64,000 nucleotides of DNA from an uncultured Clostridia bacterium (GTDB lineage: Bacteria; Bacillota; Clostridia; UBA1381): NCBI GenBank assembly GCA_959602045.1, contig CAUGRT010000002.1, positions 1 to 64,000 on the forward strand, in the 5' to 3' direction. Every line of letters starts with the position of its first letter. The first letter of the stretch is position 1. Under the pieces are notes generated by a model. It saw nothing but the letters and a program-made list of their open reading frames with translations, did not search any database and had not been told where the DNA came from. The translations under genes were made by a program, and so were the position numbers. Positions 16,538 through 27,131 of this stretch are shown here, one piece after another.

Positions 16538-17419
16538 CTATCTGTAAAGATCATACGGAAATACATCTTTTAGCTTTGCTTTGAGTTCCTCTAATTCCGG
16601 CAAGGCAGCCGGTTGAATCTGCTTAGCTTCATTCAAAGTATCAGCCATCGGAAACGTCAAGCGGTTCGTACTATAATAATAGTCATAATACTTCAATATA
16701 TCAATCTGCGGTCTTAGCAATACTGCCGGCACCTTATATGCTTCTGCTATTATAATTCCATGCAGACTCGAGGATATAATCATTTCAACACTCTGAATCT
16801 GATCCACAAATTTCTCATAATCCGCAGTGCATATATTGATGGGTAAAATATCATCATCTATTTCAGCCGCAATCTTTGAAGTATCATAGTCTTTATGAAC
16901 GATTAGTCCATACTTTTTTGTCTTAGGAACAGGCTTTGGGGAATAAATCTCCGGCAAAATCATTGCCGGATCCCCATATATAGCCGGAACTGAATATCCG
17001 TAATCCATCAGAACCATTCTGGTAACAGGGCCTCTTACAGCTCTCACATCAAGTTTTCTTTTTTCCAGACGATATGTAAGCTTTGCATTCAGAACACCGC
17101 TCCCCCATACTGTCGCATCTTGGATCCCGGCAGTTAAAACACTCCCTACCGCATATAAATGTCTTCGCCCTTTTACCGTTTGCTCCGGAGAAATCCCCTT
17201 TAAGCTTAGCATATAATTTACGATAACAGGAGCAAGTGCATCTCCCAAATTTTCAGACTCGTTCCAATAATTCAAGTTTACCTTATCCCGAACAGCACGG
17301 TTGGAAATATTAAACAGAATGAATTGATTCCTCATCGGAAAAAGCAGTTTTACAATCATCTTTTTCGCCGAATCACCCAGTATCTTTTTTATTTTTAAAT
17401 TTAATTTATCCGTTCGCAT
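16538..17419 (-). CDS. polysaccharide pyruvyl transferase family protein
   Basis: 293 residues with the family's pattern: NLGDALAPVIVNYML near residue 55, VWGSGVLNA, RAVRGPVTRMVL, YGDPAMILPE, and SSLHGIIIAEAYKVPAV toward the C-terminus. Members add a 4,6- or 3,4-linked pyruvate ketal to a sugar, using phosphoenolpyruvate, though the family also includes proteins of other function. The gene overlaps the upstream glycosyltransferase by 19 bases, so it is part of the operon. Because pyruvylated wall polymer is the known ligand of SLH domains, and SLH proteins are encoded about 27 kb away, this gene may help make their anchor. Confidence 0.85.
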   Translation of the reverse strand: MRTDKLNLKIKKILGDSAKKMIVKLLFPMRNQFILFNISNRAVRDKVNLNYWNESENLGDALAPVIVNYMLSLKGISPEQTVKGRRHLYAVGSVLTAGIQDATVWGSGVLNAKLTYRLEKRKLDVRAVRGPVTRMVLMDYGYSVPAIYGDPAMILPEIYSPKPVPKTKKYGLIVHKDYDTSKIAAEIDDDILPINICTADYEKFVDQIQSVEMIISSSLHGIIIAEAYKVPAVLLRPQIDILKYYDYYYSTNRLTFPMADTLNEAKQIQPAALPELEELKAKLKDVFPYDLYR

Positions 17420-18705
17420 GATTCCTCCCGTACTAACTTCTTAAAATCATTATATATATTCCCTTGAATAGTGGTTCTTTGGTGGTTGCGTACTCCACAA
17501 TCCCAAGCTTTTTTTCCATATTGAATAATAAGATTAGGATCATCTGTTAATCTCGACAATTCCCCTGTAATCTGTTTATTATCAACTGTGACGATAGCCG
17601 CATCATTATTTTTCAGATATTGCATTGCAGCAGTTTCTCCCCCTACCGCAAAAATACATCTTGCGCTATATAAATAATCAACAATTTTCGTTGAAAACGA
17701 CAATCTAAAAAATAATCTTTCTTTTTCATCGGTAGGCTCCACATGAAGAAGAATATCTGCTGAACGCATAGTAGGCAAAACCTGATCGTCATCTACCGGT
17801 TTCATAATCTGTGAAATCCCCGGCACATCCAATAAATTTCTTGCTTTTTCCGATAAAGGCGTCATCGTATAAATATATAACTGCGCTTTTTTTTCATAAG
17901 CATTAATCTCCTCTAATGCTTTTACAATCTCCGCAAGCACCTTCCATCTTCCCAAGCCTGTATTTCCCATATAAATTATTTTAATCGGATCGCTGACAGA
18001 CTCTTTTAAATCCGCAGCCCCGCCAAAATCATATGCTTTATAAAGCAACTTACATTCCTTGTGAAAATACTCCGAATACTCTCTCGCCATTGGTTCTGTA
18101 ATGGTATAAATATAACTGCTAATGTCCGCGCATTTTCTGATATACTTTCTTTCAATAAGAGTTTTAATCCAGAAAAATATGGATTTTGACTTCTTATGAA
18201 GTGAATAATGATCATCCCACGCATATGTTACAACCGGAACATGAAATTTATCCTTTAAATAAACCATCATTAAATTTCCCGCCGGGACTCTTCCCAATGG
18301 TCCAAAAACAATATCCGGCTCAAATTCTTTTATGAATTTGTCTAATCTATCCGATTTCCACTTTCCAAAAACGCCTATCAAATCCTGAACAAGCAACAAA
18401 GATTCCCATCTAAGCTGTCTTGCTTTATTATATGAATTTGAAAGTTTTTCTTCCGGTTCATTCTCACAATATATTTCGCTTCCGACATTTTTACGCGTAA
18501 CGATGCTTTTCGCCAATTGCCCTTCGGGAATATAGAAATATTTTGATGCCACACTATTATTCGGCTTGCCTCCTTTAAAATAAATATTGGCAAATTCAAT
18601 TTTATCTTTCAGTCCTTCGAATAGATTTGTAAGAGTATTTCCCACGCTGACATCATTTCTCCACGGCAGGTAGGAAACCACAAGTACACGCAACTTTTTA
18701 TCCAT
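17401..18705 (-). CDS. glycosyltransferase, GT-B type
   Basis: 434 residues. The N-terminus (LRVLVVSYLPWRNDVSVGNTL) and the middle (PIKIIYMGNTGLGRWKVLAEI, then a stretch with MRSADILLHVEP and FSTKIVDYLYSARCIFAVGG) follow the two-domain layout of GT4-like enzymes, but the standard EX7E pair is replaced by a KIVDYLYS-type variant. An internal DIVFGPLGRVPAGNLM segment matches acceptor-domain structure. It likely adds one residue of the repeat unit. Family placement is by layout; specificity unknown. RBS GGGAG seven bases before ATG. Confidence 0.8.
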   Translation of the reverse strand: MDKKLRVLVVSYLPWRNDVSVGNTLTNLFEGLKDKIEFANIYFKGGKPNNSVASKYFYIPEGQLAKSIVTRKNVGSEIYCENEPEEKLSNSYNKARQLRWESLLLVQDLIGVFGKWKSDRLDKFIKEFEPDIVFGPLGRVPAGNLMMVYLKDKFHVPVVTYAWDDHYSLHKKSKSIFFWIKTLIERKYIRKCADISSYIYTITEPMAREYSEYFHKECKLLYKAYDFGGAADLKESVSDPIKIIYMGNTGLGRWKVLAEIVKALEEINAYEKKAQLYIYTMTPLSEKARNLLDVPGISQIMKPVDDDQVLPTMRSADILLHVEPTDEKERLFFRLSFSTKIVDYLYSARCIFAVGGETAAMQYLKNNDAAIVTVDNKQITGELSRLTDDPNLIIQYGKKAWDCGVRNHQRTTIQGNIYNDFKKLVREESCERIN

Positions 18706-18808
18706 ACAAAAACTCCCTGTTAAAGTGTATTATCGCAATGACTTCACTCATATTCCCGGCAACTCAAAAAATCCGGTGACACTTTTCTGCATATGATAGA
18801 TCGCATAT

Positions 18809-20128
18809 TTAAATAATGTGATCTTCATATTTTTTCTTATCCTCTACTGTAATGTCATTACCCATCTGAACCTCTATAATCGTCAATTCCGTTTTAGCAA
18901 TTACCGTATGCTTGCAGCCGGCAGGCATGGTTACAACATCCCCCGGCTTGATGTCTTGCTCGCGATCGTCAAGAATCGCTTTACCTGTTCCTGAAATAAC
19001 ATTCCAAATTTCATCCCGGTATTCATGGCTGTGATAATGCATCCTATGCCCCGGCATAAGGATAACCTTGATAATCATGCTATCGTCATTGACATCCATG
19101 ACCGTATAGCTTCCCCATGATTTTTCGGCGTATCGCGCTTCATTATGCATTGCGTCTACATACGGCTTAATATAACTGCTCTGCTCTTTATCCGAAATTA
19201 ATATTCCGTCACCGCTCGCCGCGATAATCATGTCCTTGCAGCCCATACAAAGTATAGGAATATTTAATTCATTGATAACATGTGTATTTTTGCAAACATC
19301 ATTCAATTGTACATTACCGATTACCGACTCGCTCATGACCTCGGAAAATGTATTCCATGAGCCTACATCCTTCCACTCGCCTGCAAATCGCAAACAACCG
19401 ATGCTGCTTTCTTTTTCTACAACCGCATAGTCAAACGAAATTTTCTCAAGCGCCTCATAACTGCTGTAAATGTCAAAATAACTTTCAAAATCTATATGTT
19501 TGTGCGCAATATCCAACAGATAACCCAGTTTAAACGCAAATACTCCGCAATTCCATAACGCTCCTTGCGCAATATAAGTTTCTGCCGTCTTTACGTCCGG
19601 CTTCTCCTTAAACTCCTTGACTGCCGCAGTATGCTCCTTTGTCTGCGGTATGATATATCCGTACTTCTCACTTGGATAGGTTGGTTCAACACCCATCAGA
19701 TTCAGATTATACTGTCCCGTTTTTGTGAACTCAAAAAGCTCTTTAAGGGCTTCGAAATACAAATCATCCACATAAGGATCTACCGGACACACCAACACTG
19801 CCTCATCTTCCGAAACATTTTTTTCGCTCTGCAAAAAGGCTGCCGCCAGTGCTATTGCCGGAAAGGTATCTCTCCTTGCCGGCTCAACACATACTGCCAC
19901 CTTATCCCCCAATTGGTTATTGATCGCGCTTACCTGCTTCTTGCTTGTGGCAATCGTGATATTTGCGTCCTTATCGACCCGTTTAATCTGTTTATAAACA
20001 CGTTGTACCATGGACTCATATTCGCCGCATTCATTATTAAACATCTTTATAAACTGTTTTGATCGAATATCATTTGACAAGGGCCAAAGACGCTTACCGC
20101 TGCCCCCGGATAATAAAATTATATTCAT
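18809..20128 (-). CDS. manC: mannose-1-phosphate guanylyltransferase / mannose-6-phosphate isomerase-type protein
   Basis: 439 residues. The N-terminal nucleotidyltransferase domain has [12 protein letters not shown] (residues 8-19) and KQF, with [11 protein letters not shown] and NCGVFAF downstream. The C-terminal ~110 residues are a cupin domain ([20 protein letters not shown], then MPAGCKHTV) carrying the metal-binding His residues of type II PMI. It makes GDP-mannose from mannose-1-phosphate for the Gmd/Fcl fucose pathway encoded next to it. ATGA overlap with the fcl stop indicates translational coupling. Confidence 0.94.
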   Translation of the reverse strand: MNIILLSGGSGKRLWPLSNDIRSKQFIKMFNNECGEYESMVQRVYKQIKRVDKDANITIATSKKQVSAINNQLGDKVAVCVEPARRDTFPAIALAAAFLQSEKNVSEDEAVLVCPVDPYVDDLYFEALKELFEFTKTGQYNLNLMGVEPTYPSEKYGYIIPQTKEHTAAVKEFKEKPDVKTAETYIAQGALWNCGVFAFKLGYLLDIAHKHIDFESYFDIYSSYEALEKISFDYAVVEKESSIGCLRFAGEWKDVGSWNTFSEVMSESVIGNVQLNDVCKNTHVINELNIPILCMGCKDMIIAASGDGILISDKEQSSYIKPYVDAMHNEARYAEKSWGSYTVMDVNDDSMIIKVILMPGHRMHYHSHEYRDEIWNVISGTGKAILDDREQDIKPGDVVTMPAGCKHTVIAKTELTIIEVQMGNDITVEDKKKYEDHII

Positions 20129-21066
20129 CGTTCTGCCCTCATCGGATTATTCAGGAAATCTTCATATGATAATCTGATTCCCTCTTCAAGTTCTGTTTTG
20201 TACTTCCAACCCAAATTTGTAAGCTTTGATACATCTAAAAGCTTTCTCGGAGTTCCGTCCGGCTTTGTCGGATCCCATTTGATTTCGCCATGGTATCCGA
20301 TTACCTTTGCAACAAGCTCCGTAAGCTCTTTAATTGTCAATTCTTTACCTGTACCCAAATTAACCGTTTCATTTCCGCTATATGTATTCATCAGATAGAC
20401 ACATGCATCCGCCAAATCATCGACATATAAAAATTCTCTGAGCGGTGCTCCTGTTCCCCAACAAACCACACTCTCAGCACCACTCTCTTTTGCCTCATGA
20501 AAACGCCGGATAAGTGCCGGCAAGACATGCGAATGCTGCGGATGATAGTTATCATTCGGGCCATAAAGATTCGTAGGCATAACACTGATATAATCTGTTC
20601 CATATTGACGATTGAGATATTCACAATACTTTAATCCAGAAATCTTCGCTAACGCATATGCCTCATTCGTCTGCTCCAAAGCGCTGGTTAACAAGCAGCT
20701 TTCCGGCATCGGCTGCGGCGCCATTCTCGGATAAATGCAGGAACTGCCCAGAAACATCAGCTTTTTACAGTTATTCTTCCATGCTGCATAAATCACATTC
20801 ATCTCAAGAATCATATTATCATACATAAAATCTGCCGGATGCTCGTTATTAGCGATAATCCCCCCAACCTTGGCAGCCGCCAAAAACACATAATCCGGCT
20901 TCTCTTTTGCAAAAAATTCTTCAACCTGATCCTGGCGCGTTAAGTCCAGTTCCTTATGTGAACGCGTTACAATATTGGTATAACCATTTTTCTCTAAGGC
21001 TCTGACAATTGCCGAACCTACCATTCCCTTATGCCCTGCAACATAAATCTTCCCATTCTTATCCAT
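20125..21066 (-). CDS. fcl: GDP-L-fucose synthase (GDP-4-keto-6-deoxymannose epimerase/reductase)
   Basis: 313 residues of the WcaG/Fcl family: NADP-binding [10 protein letters not shown] near residue 11, the catalytic Y137/K141 pair in YALAK, and the substrate motif [22 protein letters not shown] (split by residues ~166-187). It performs 3,5-epimerisation and 4-reduction to GDP-L-fucose. It lies 15 bases after gmd and overlaps manC by four bases, so the three enzymes form one coupled block. Confidence 0.95.
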   Translation of the reverse strand: MDKNGKIYVAGHKGMVGSAIVRALEKNGYTNIVTRSHKELDLTRQDQVEEFFAKEKPDYVFLAAAKVGGIIANNEHPADFMYDNMILEMNVIYAAWKNNCKKLMFLGSSCIYPRMAPQPMPESCLLTSALEQTNEAYALAKISGLKYCEYLNRQYGTDYISVMPTNLYGPNDNYHPQHSHVLPALIRRFHEAKESGAESVVCWGTGAPLREFLYVDDLADACVYLMNTYSGNETVNLGTGKELTIKELTELVAKVIGYHGEIKWDPTKPDGTPRKLLDVSKLTNLGWKYKTELEEGIRLSYEDFLNNPMRAER

Positions 21067-21081
21067 TCTCGTTCTACCTCT

Positions 21082-22134
21082 CTAACCATTAATTGATTTT
21101 GCCGCTGCCTCGCGCTTTGCAAGCTCCAGGTCGTGCTTTGCCATAATTTGTACAAGCTCCTCATAACTTGTTTTCTGCGGATTCCAGCCCAAAACTGTCT
21201 TTGCCTTTGTCGGATCTCCCCAAAGATTATCCACATCCGTAGGTCTGAACCATGCTTCGTTGACTTCTACAAGAACCTTTCCGGTCTTAACATCAATTCC
21301 CTTTTCCTCAAGACCCTTTCCTTCGAATCTCAACTCAATCCCACATGCCGCAAATGCTTTCTGCGTAAAATCTCTTACCGTATGCTGTTCTCCAGTTGCT
21401 ATAACAAAGTCCTCCGGCGTGTCATGCTGTAAAATCATCCACATACATTCCACATAATCCTTGGCATAACCCCAGTCTCTCAGAGAATCCATATTCCCCA
21501 ACTGGAGCTTATCCTGAAGTCCGCATGCGATTCTTCCTGCCGCAAGCGTAATCTTTCTTGTAACAAAGTTTTCTCCGCGGCGTTCCGACTCATGATTAAA
21601 CAAAATACCATTAACCGCAAACATGCCATAAGCTTCTCTGTATTCCTTGGTAATCCAGAACCCATATTGCTTCGCTACCGCATAAGGGCTGTACGGATGA
21701 AACGGTGTATTCTCATTTTGCGGAACTTCTTCCACTTTTCCGTACAATTCCGAGGTTGATGCCTGATAAATTCTGCATGTCTTTGTCATTCCCAATATTC
21801 TGACAGCCTCAAGAACTCTGAGAACGCCAATAGCGTCCACATCGCCCGAATATTCCGGCACATCAAAGCTTACCTGTACATGACTTTGCGCCGCAAGGTT
21901 GTAAATTTCATCCGGTTTTACAAGTCCTATAATTCTGATAAGGCTGGATGAATCCGATAAGTCACCATCATGCAGCGTAATTGCATTCTTTTCCAATAAA
22001 TGATCAATCCGTGCTGTGTTGGAAATTGATGCACGCCGTGTAATGCCGTGCACCTCATACCCCTTTTCCAACAAAAACTCTGCAAGATATGAACCATCCT
22101 GACCTGTGATTCCTGTGATTAATGCTTTTTTCAT
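21082..22134 (-). CDS. gmd: GDP-mannose 4,6-dehydratase
   Basis: 350 residues with [11 protein letters not shown] at residues 9-19 (NADP site), STSELYG with the catalytic Glu, and Y151/K155 in [18 protein letters not shown] is the conserved tetramer/NADP loop. It converts GDP-mannose to GDP-4-keto-6-deoxymannose, the substrate of Fcl. The length is standard and no key residue is missing. GGAGAAG ribosome-binding site ten bases upstream. Confidence 0.96.
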   Translation of the reverse strand: MKKALITGITGQDGSYLAEFLLEKGYEVHGITRRASISNTARIDHLLEKNAITLHDGDLSDSSSLIRIIGLVKPDEIYNLAAQSHVQVSFDVPEYSGDVDAIGVLRVLEAVRILGMTKTCRIYQASTSELYGKVEEVPQNENTPFHPYSPYAVAKQYGFWITKEYREAYGMFAVNGILFNHESERRGENFVTRKITLAAGRIACGLQDKLQLGNMDSLRDWGYAKDYVECMWMILQHDTPEDFVIATGEQHTVRDFTQKAFAACGIELRFEGKGLEEKGIDVKTGKVLVEVNEAWFRPTDVDNLWGDPTKAKTVLGWNPQKTSYEELVQIMAKHDLELAKREAAAKSING

Positions 22135-22194
22135 ATTAAAACTTCTCCTTCATTTATTATCTTTATAATTTTTTCAACAAAGAATAAATCCCCA

Positions 22195-23427
22195 TTACTC
22201 AAAAACAGCCAGCTTATCCTTTAAGCTCTTATCACTGTTGATTGTTTTTGCCAGCCTTTTGGTGTCGCTCAAGCTCCTTTTACCTGTTATAATTCTTCCT
22301 ATGTATCTGCACGGAATATATGCCCATGCAATATATTTTAAGAATGGATGCCGCTTGACCGCTTCCCAATTCCTCATGCCGCTTTTCTGCAAATTGGATA
22401 TTGCCCGAATCAGAAACGGCCGCTTGTCCCCATAATTGGCTTTTCCGAGAACGGCTCCTGCTCTGTTTGAACTGGGGTCCTTATATCCAAAATTGCCATT
22501 ATTTAACGCAAAATGCATAAACTCCATGCAAGCGGTTTCATCGGCATCCATGCACCATGTTATTCCGGTAAGTCCCAGATATAGGCAACATGTTTTCGCC
22601 GCAATACACGCCATCTTCTCTAATCCCGTTTTCTTTAGCAGCGGTTGAAATTCCGTTCGATAGACTTCATCCGTCAATTCTTTTTGTACAAAAGCCATCC
22701 AGTCGCATAACTGCCGAATCCCCAAGCCACCATCCAGGTGCTTTACAATATGCAACAGTAAAACCATGCCGTTCTCCAATCGCGGCATCCGGAAAAATTC
22801 ATATTCCAATATGGATTCCTTGATCGCTCTCGCCGGCGCTTCCCGATATAAATCCCGAAGAACATCGCCATATTGATTGTGCGCAATACCTGCCGGCTCT
22901 TTATGCAGCTCGAATACCACACCATCTTTATCAAATGTTACATGATAATCCACATGATCCATCGGATAGGTAAGATGATACCCATTATTTTGCATCAATC
23001 CCACTGCCGTTTCAAAATCCCTTTCCTCAACCAGAAAATCAATATCCCCCATATTTCTGTAGGATGGATTCGGATAATAACAAGCAGCCGCCGCACCTTT
23101 CAGAGTTGCAAGCGGTATGCCGTTTTGTTCAAATAATTCATTCAATTTAGACTGCGCAAATAATATTCTGTGCCCGATGTTGATAACCTGCATGGAATAC
23201 TGAAACCACTGATAAAAAATCTCCTGCGGAATGTATTGCTCATATTCGGATAATACATCAATCACCACTGCGGTTGCCGCCTGAATCTTTAATTCTTCAA
23301 AAACAGCCTGCCAATCTACAGACTCCGGCTCCTCTATGACCACAGACCGATCAACAAATGCCATTGCTGTAAGCTGCAGCGCGGTTAATTCTGTTTTTGT
23401 GCAGTTCAGCGCTCTTGCTCTTATCAA
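22195..23427 (-). CDS. nucleotidyltransferase-fold protein (NTP_transf_5 type) in the polysaccharide locus
   Basis: 410 residues. The diagnostic segment LATLKGAAAACYYPNPSYR then NMGDIDFLV (residues ~125-155) matches the uncharacterised nucleotidyltransferase family PF14907, with DID as the metal-binding pair. A helical C-terminal part contains LHIVKHLDGGLGIRQLCDW. Such genes recur in polysaccharide loci, but the substrate is not known. I chose a TTG start two bases after the pgm stop because GGAGGGGAG lies at ideal distance; an ATG at 23451 would overlap pgm by 23 bases. Confidence 0.78.
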   Translation of the reverse strand: MIRARALNCTKTELTALQLTAMAFVDRSVVIEEPESVDWQAVFEELKIQAATAVVIDVLSEYEQYIPQEIFYQWFQYSMQVINIGHRILFAQSKLNELFEQNGIPLATLKGAAAACYYPNPSYRNMGDIDFLVEERDFETAVGLMQNNGYHLTYPMDHVDYHVTFDKDGVVFELHKEPAGIAHNQYGDVLRDLYREAPARAIKESILEYEFFRMPRLENGMVLLLHIVKHLDGGLGIRQLCDWMAFVQKELTDEVYRTEFQPLLKKTGLEKMACIAAKTCCLYLGLTGITWCMDADETACMEFMHFALNNGNFGYKDPSSNRAGAVLGKANYGDKRPFLIRAISNLQKSGMRNWEAVKRHPFLKYIAWAYIPCRYIGRIITGKRSLSDTKRLAKTINSDKSLKDKLAVFE

Positions 23428-23428
23428 T

Positions 23429-25120
23429 TCAATCTCCCCTCCGGATAACATTCTTCATAAGCGAGCGATATTCTTCCAACTTCCGGTCCGCTAACTCCTT
23501 ATTTTCCATTTTAATGCTATAGTATACCTTGATCTTCGGTTCTGTTCCGGATGGGCGAATCGCCAGCCATGACCCATTATCCATAACCAATTTTAATACA
23601 TTGGAACGCGGCAGTTTTCCAAATCCCTTTTCCGCCTCCACTTCACGATTATAGTCCAAAACTGCATAAGGCTCCGCAAGTTCTATACCATTACTGCGAA
23701 TTTCCGCCATAATGGCATTCATCCTTTCAACTCCTGCCTTGCCCTCGAACACAAAGCTATCCTGATAATCCAGGTAATATCCATATTCCTGATATAACTC
23801 ATGCAGCCGATCCACCAGCGTTTTTCCCTCCGCTTTGTATTCAGCCGCCATTTCACAGATGAGCAAGCATGTGCCAACCCCATCCTTATCTCTTGCATAG
23901 GTTCCTGCAAGATAACCGTAGGATTCTTCATATCCAAACACAAAATCATACGCCCGTTCTGTACAGTTCTCGCACTTTGCCTGTTCAAATTGCGATATTT
24001 TTTCACCGGCATATTTAAAGCCTGTCAAGGTTGTAAAAACAGTAACCCCTCTTGATTTGGCAATCTCAGCTCCCAAATCGGATGAAACGACCGTTTTAAT
24101 TAATGCCGGCCGAGTTGCCGTCATAGACTTTGTGACATAATCCGAAAGCAACGCGCCCGTCTGATTTCCCGTCAATAACACATATTCTCCGTTTTGTCTG
24201 ACACCAACGCCTACCCGGTCACAATCCGGATCTGTCCCAAGAACAATATCTGCGCCGTGCTTACCCGCAAAATCCAATGCCAGTTCCATTGATTCTTTAT
24301 TTTCAGGATTCGGCGATTTTACCGTGCTGAAATTCCCATCCGGCATTTCCTGCTCGCTGATAACCGTCACTCCCGAAAAGCCGACCTTGTTCAAAGCTCG
24401 CTGTACCGGTATACTGCCTGTTCCGTGTAAGGGAGTATAGACAACTTTTAATTCTTTCTTATTCTCTGTCGCCGTCTGCGGAGTACTGTCTATTACGTCA
24501 TTTACAAAAGCTTCCGTGTTGTCTATGGAATCAATCAATGCGTTATTTCCTTCAAAACACACCGAAGTATAATCACTGATTTTGTCAATATACTGAATCA
24601 CCCGCTTCACCTGATCCGGTACAAGCTGACCTCCCTTTTCATCATACAATTTATATCCGTTGTATTCCTTTGGATTATGACTCGCCGTAATGACAATACC
24701 CAAAATACAATTCAATTTCGGAATTGTATAACTCAGCTGCGGTGTTGGAACAGGTTTGTCAAAAAGATACACTTTAATTCCCATTCCGCTTAAAACATTC
24801 GCCGTAATTTTTGCAAACTCTCTGCTGTTATTTCGCGTGTCATAAGCAATTGCAATACCCCGTTCTGCACACGACTCAGCCGAAAAATTTGCAAGCGCAT
24901 AGTCGGCAACGCCTTTCGTTGCCCGTCCGATGGTATACTGATTCAGCCGATTCGTACCGGCTCCCATGATTCCGCGCATACCGCCCGTACCAAACTTCAG
25001 ATTGCAGTAAAACCGTTCCTCTATTTCACGCTCATCAGCAATAGTGATCAATTCCTCCTTGGTTGTTTTATCAAAAAACGGATCTGTAACCCATTGTTGA
25101 TATATTTGATGGTAATCCAT
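23429..25120 (-). CDS. phosphoglucomutase/phosphomannomutase
   Basis: 563 residues, the length of the long alpha-D-phosphohexomutases of Firmicutes. Catalytic serine S147 in TASHNPKEYNG, the metal loop GTDPDCDRVG, the sugar loop GYEESYGY, and the phosphate-binding RPSGTEPKIKVY at the C-terminus are all present. It interconverts hexose 6- and 1-phosphates and can supply both mannose-1-phosphate for manC and glucose-1-phosphate for rfbA. Which sugar it prefers cannot be read from sequence. It is followed with no gap by the nucleotidyltransferase-fold gene. Confidence 0.93.
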   Translation of the reverse strand: MDYHQIYQQWVTDPFFDKTTKEELITIADEREIEERFYCNLKFGTGGMRGIMGAGTNRLNQYTIGRATKGVADYALANFSAESCAERGIAIAYDTRNNSREFAKITANVLSGMGIKVYLFDKPVPTPQLSYTIPKLNCILGIVITASHNPKEYNGYKLYDEKGGQLVPDQVKRVIQYIDKISDYTSVCFEGNNALIDSIDNTEAFVNDVIDSTPQTATENKKELKVVYTPLHGTGSIPVQRALNKVGFSGVTVISEQEMPDGNFSTVKSPNPENKESMELALDFAGKHGADIVLGTDPDCDRVGVGVRQNGEYVLLTGNQTGALLSDYVTKSMTATRPALIKTVVSSDLGAEIAKSRGVTVFTTLTGFKYAGEKISQFEQAKCENCTERAYDFVFGYEESYGYLAGTYARDKDGVGTCLLICEMAAEYKAEGKTLVDRLHELYQEYGYYLDYQDSFVFEGKAGVERMNAIMAEIRSNGIELAEPYAVLDYNREVEAEKGFGKLPRSNVLKLVMDNGSWLAIRPSGTEPKIKVYYSIKMENKELADRKLEEYRSLMKNVIRRGD

Positions 25121-25236
25121 ATTTTATAGCTCCTCTTTATATACCTTAGTTAATTACGCAATGGAAGAATTATGAATTTGTATCTGTTTTTCGGCTTTCA
25201 TCTCCGCAAAACAAAAAAACAAACTCATTCAAGAAA

Positions 25237-26379
25237 TTACTTTTTACCATTGCTTAATATTACTTCTTTGTTTAAGTCAATATGCAGAATTTTCCCGTAA
25301 TACTCTTCTAATTTCTGCGACCAAATATGAATATTAAACTGATCCGATTTATCTTTCAATAATACCGGATGTTCCTTTCCGTTTAAAACCTTATCGTTCC
25401 ACCGTTCAACAGAATCCGATAAATTCAAAAATTCAATAGAATCTGTTATCGCAACATCATCCGGCACCTCAGTAGATACGATCGTTCTTACACCGGCAAT
25501 CTGCGCCTCTACCGCAACCATCCCCAGTCCCTCATATCTTGATGGCAGGACAAATACATCCATCGCCTGATACAATTCATGAACATCGTTCCTGTTGCCC
25601 AAGAACATGACGCTATCCATTAATCCCTTATCTTCCACCTTTTGCCGGACAGCATATTCCAGATCCCCCTCGCCTATCAGCATCAGAACCGCATTCGGAT
25701 TCTTCTGATGCACGGCGTTGAATATATCAATCAAAAACTCATGGTTTTTCTGATAGCAAAAACGCCCGATATGTCCTACTACAAAGCGATCTTCGATGTC
25801 CAGTGTTCTGCGCACCCGACTTCTGACTTCTTCATTGAACTTGAATTTATCCAAATCAATCGCATTATTAAAGATCGTAACCTCGCCGCTATCGACAGCT
25901 TTTTCCCCGAACAGCCATGCACCGGCATATCGGGAGCATGCCGCATAATGCGTCGCATTCACCTTTGCAAAGGGGCGCAGCATGTATTTCATAATATTCT
26001 TTTTATACTCACCCTTACCGGCTGTTGAATGATTGTGTGCAATCCGTATCGGCACGCCGGCTTTCTTGGCTGCATATAAAGGGAATACACTCAGCGTATT
26101 CAAATGCGAATGAACGATTTTGTACTCGTTTTTCTTGAATATCTCGGTCAGCTCCGCAAGATACCGATTGATTTTTTGATAGGGCGCAACCTCAATAACC
26201 CGTCCGCCCAAAGCCTCAATCTCCGCCCTTTGCGGAATAGACGAATCGTTGTCCGCAATAAAATCAAACTGAATTTTACTGCGGTCGATGTGACGGTAAT
26301 AATTCATTACTACCGACTCCACACCGCCATTTTCCATCTTGCCCATTACCTGTGCTATTCTCAGAATCTTCTCCATCAT
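25237..26379 (-). CDS. family 4 glycosyltransferase, EpsF-like
   Basis: 380 residues with full GT4 structure: IAQVMGKMENGGVESVVMNY at the N-terminus, RIAHNHSTAGKG, GHIGRFCYQKNHEFLID starting the donor domain, and the EX7E signature near LPSRYEGLGMVAVEAQIAG. The pattern is close to Bacillus EpsF-type exopolysaccharide transferases. ATGA overlap with the sugar-phosphate transferase upstream suggests it adds the second residue of the repeat unit. Donor unknown. Confidence 0.9.
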   Translation of the reverse strand: MMEKILRIAQVMGKMENGGVESVVMNYYRHIDRSKIQFDFIADNDSSIPQRAEIEALGGRVIEVAPYQKINRYLAELTEIFKKNEYKIVHSHLNTLSVFPLYAAKKAGVPIRIAHNHSTAGKGEYKKNIMKYMLRPFAKVNATHYAACSRYAGAWLFGEKAVDSGEVTIFNNAIDLDKFKFNEEVRSRVRRTLDIEDRFVVGHIGRFCYQKNHEFLIDIFNAVHQKNPNAVLMLIGEGDLEYAVRQKVEDKGLMDSVMFLGNRNDVHELYQAMDVFVLPSRYEGLGMVAVEAQIAGVRTIVSTEVPDDVAITDSIEFLNLSDSVERWNDKVLNGKEHPVLLKDKSDQFNIHIWSQKLEEYYGKILHIDLNKEVILSNGKK

Positions 26380-27083
26380 TTCACCCCGTCTTGTGATAAA
26401 ACTGCTTTCACTGTACGGAAAATGATCTTAATATCCAATCCTATACTTCTGTTCTGTACATAATACAATTCCATCCGCTGTCTTTCGCCGTCACTGTAAC
26501 CCACGTTATTTCTTCCGTATGCCTGCCAGTATCCGGTAAGTCCCGGCTTTACACTGGTTAAAGCTTCCTGCTGCTCCGGTGTATAGTTTAATTCCATTTC
26601 CTTTCTTAATATCGGTCTTGGTCCTACCACCGACATATCACCCTTCAGACAGATATTATAGATAATCTGAGGAATCTCATCAACGCTGAGTTTCCGTATG
26701 TACTTTCCGATATTATGCGGTAATAATCTCGGATCATTATCCAACTTAAATTCCTTTAAATACCGCTCATATTCTTCGGGCGTCAGCATATGTTTCAGAT
26801 CATCCGCATTTTTCTTCATACTTCTGAATTTTACAATTTTAAGAGGTTTATTGTCTTTCCCTACTCTCTCCTGAATAAAGAAAGGATTTCCGGGATCTAC
26901 AATAAAAATCAAAAGCGCAATCAACAGGCACGGTATAATCAAAATAAGACTTACCACGAACGAGCTTACAAAATCAAATATACGTTTAATAACCTCATAC
27001 CCCTGGTTCGATTTCGCATATTCCCGATCCTCTCTCCCATCTTCTTTTATAAATTCAGATTCTACGGCTTGTATATTTTCCAT
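26376..27083 (-). CDS. undecaprenyl-phosphate sugar phosphotransferase (initiating enzyme)
   Basis: 235 residues of the bacterial sugar transferase family (PF02397). One membrane helix near residues 35-60 precedes the catalytic part: PFFIQERVGKDNKPLKIVKF (conserved ERVG/KF(RS)MK region), LRKLSVDEIPQ (the conserved D-E-P), SVVGPRPIL and KPGLTGYWQ. It transfers a sugar-1-phosphate to undecaprenyl phosphate, the first step of repeat-unit assembly, and is the first gene of the locus. The usual long WbaP N-terminal membrane domain is absent, so it is the short monotopic type. Confidence 0.92.
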   Translation of the reverse strand: MENIQAVESEFIKEDGREDREYAKSNQGYEVIKRIFDFVSSFVVSLILIIPCLLIALLIFIVDPGNPFFIQERVGKDNKPLKIVKFRSMKKNADDLKHMLTPEEYERYLKEFKLDNDPRLLPHNIGKYIRKLSVDEIPQIIYNICLKGDMSVVGPRPILRKEMELNYTPEQQEALTSVKPGLTGYWQAYGRNNVGYSDGERQRMELYYVQNRSIGLDIKIIFRTVKAVLSQDGVK

Positions 27084-27131
27084 ACTCTCTCTCCTTTTTT
27101 CCGTATCTTTCTGCTCTTTTAATAATTTCGA

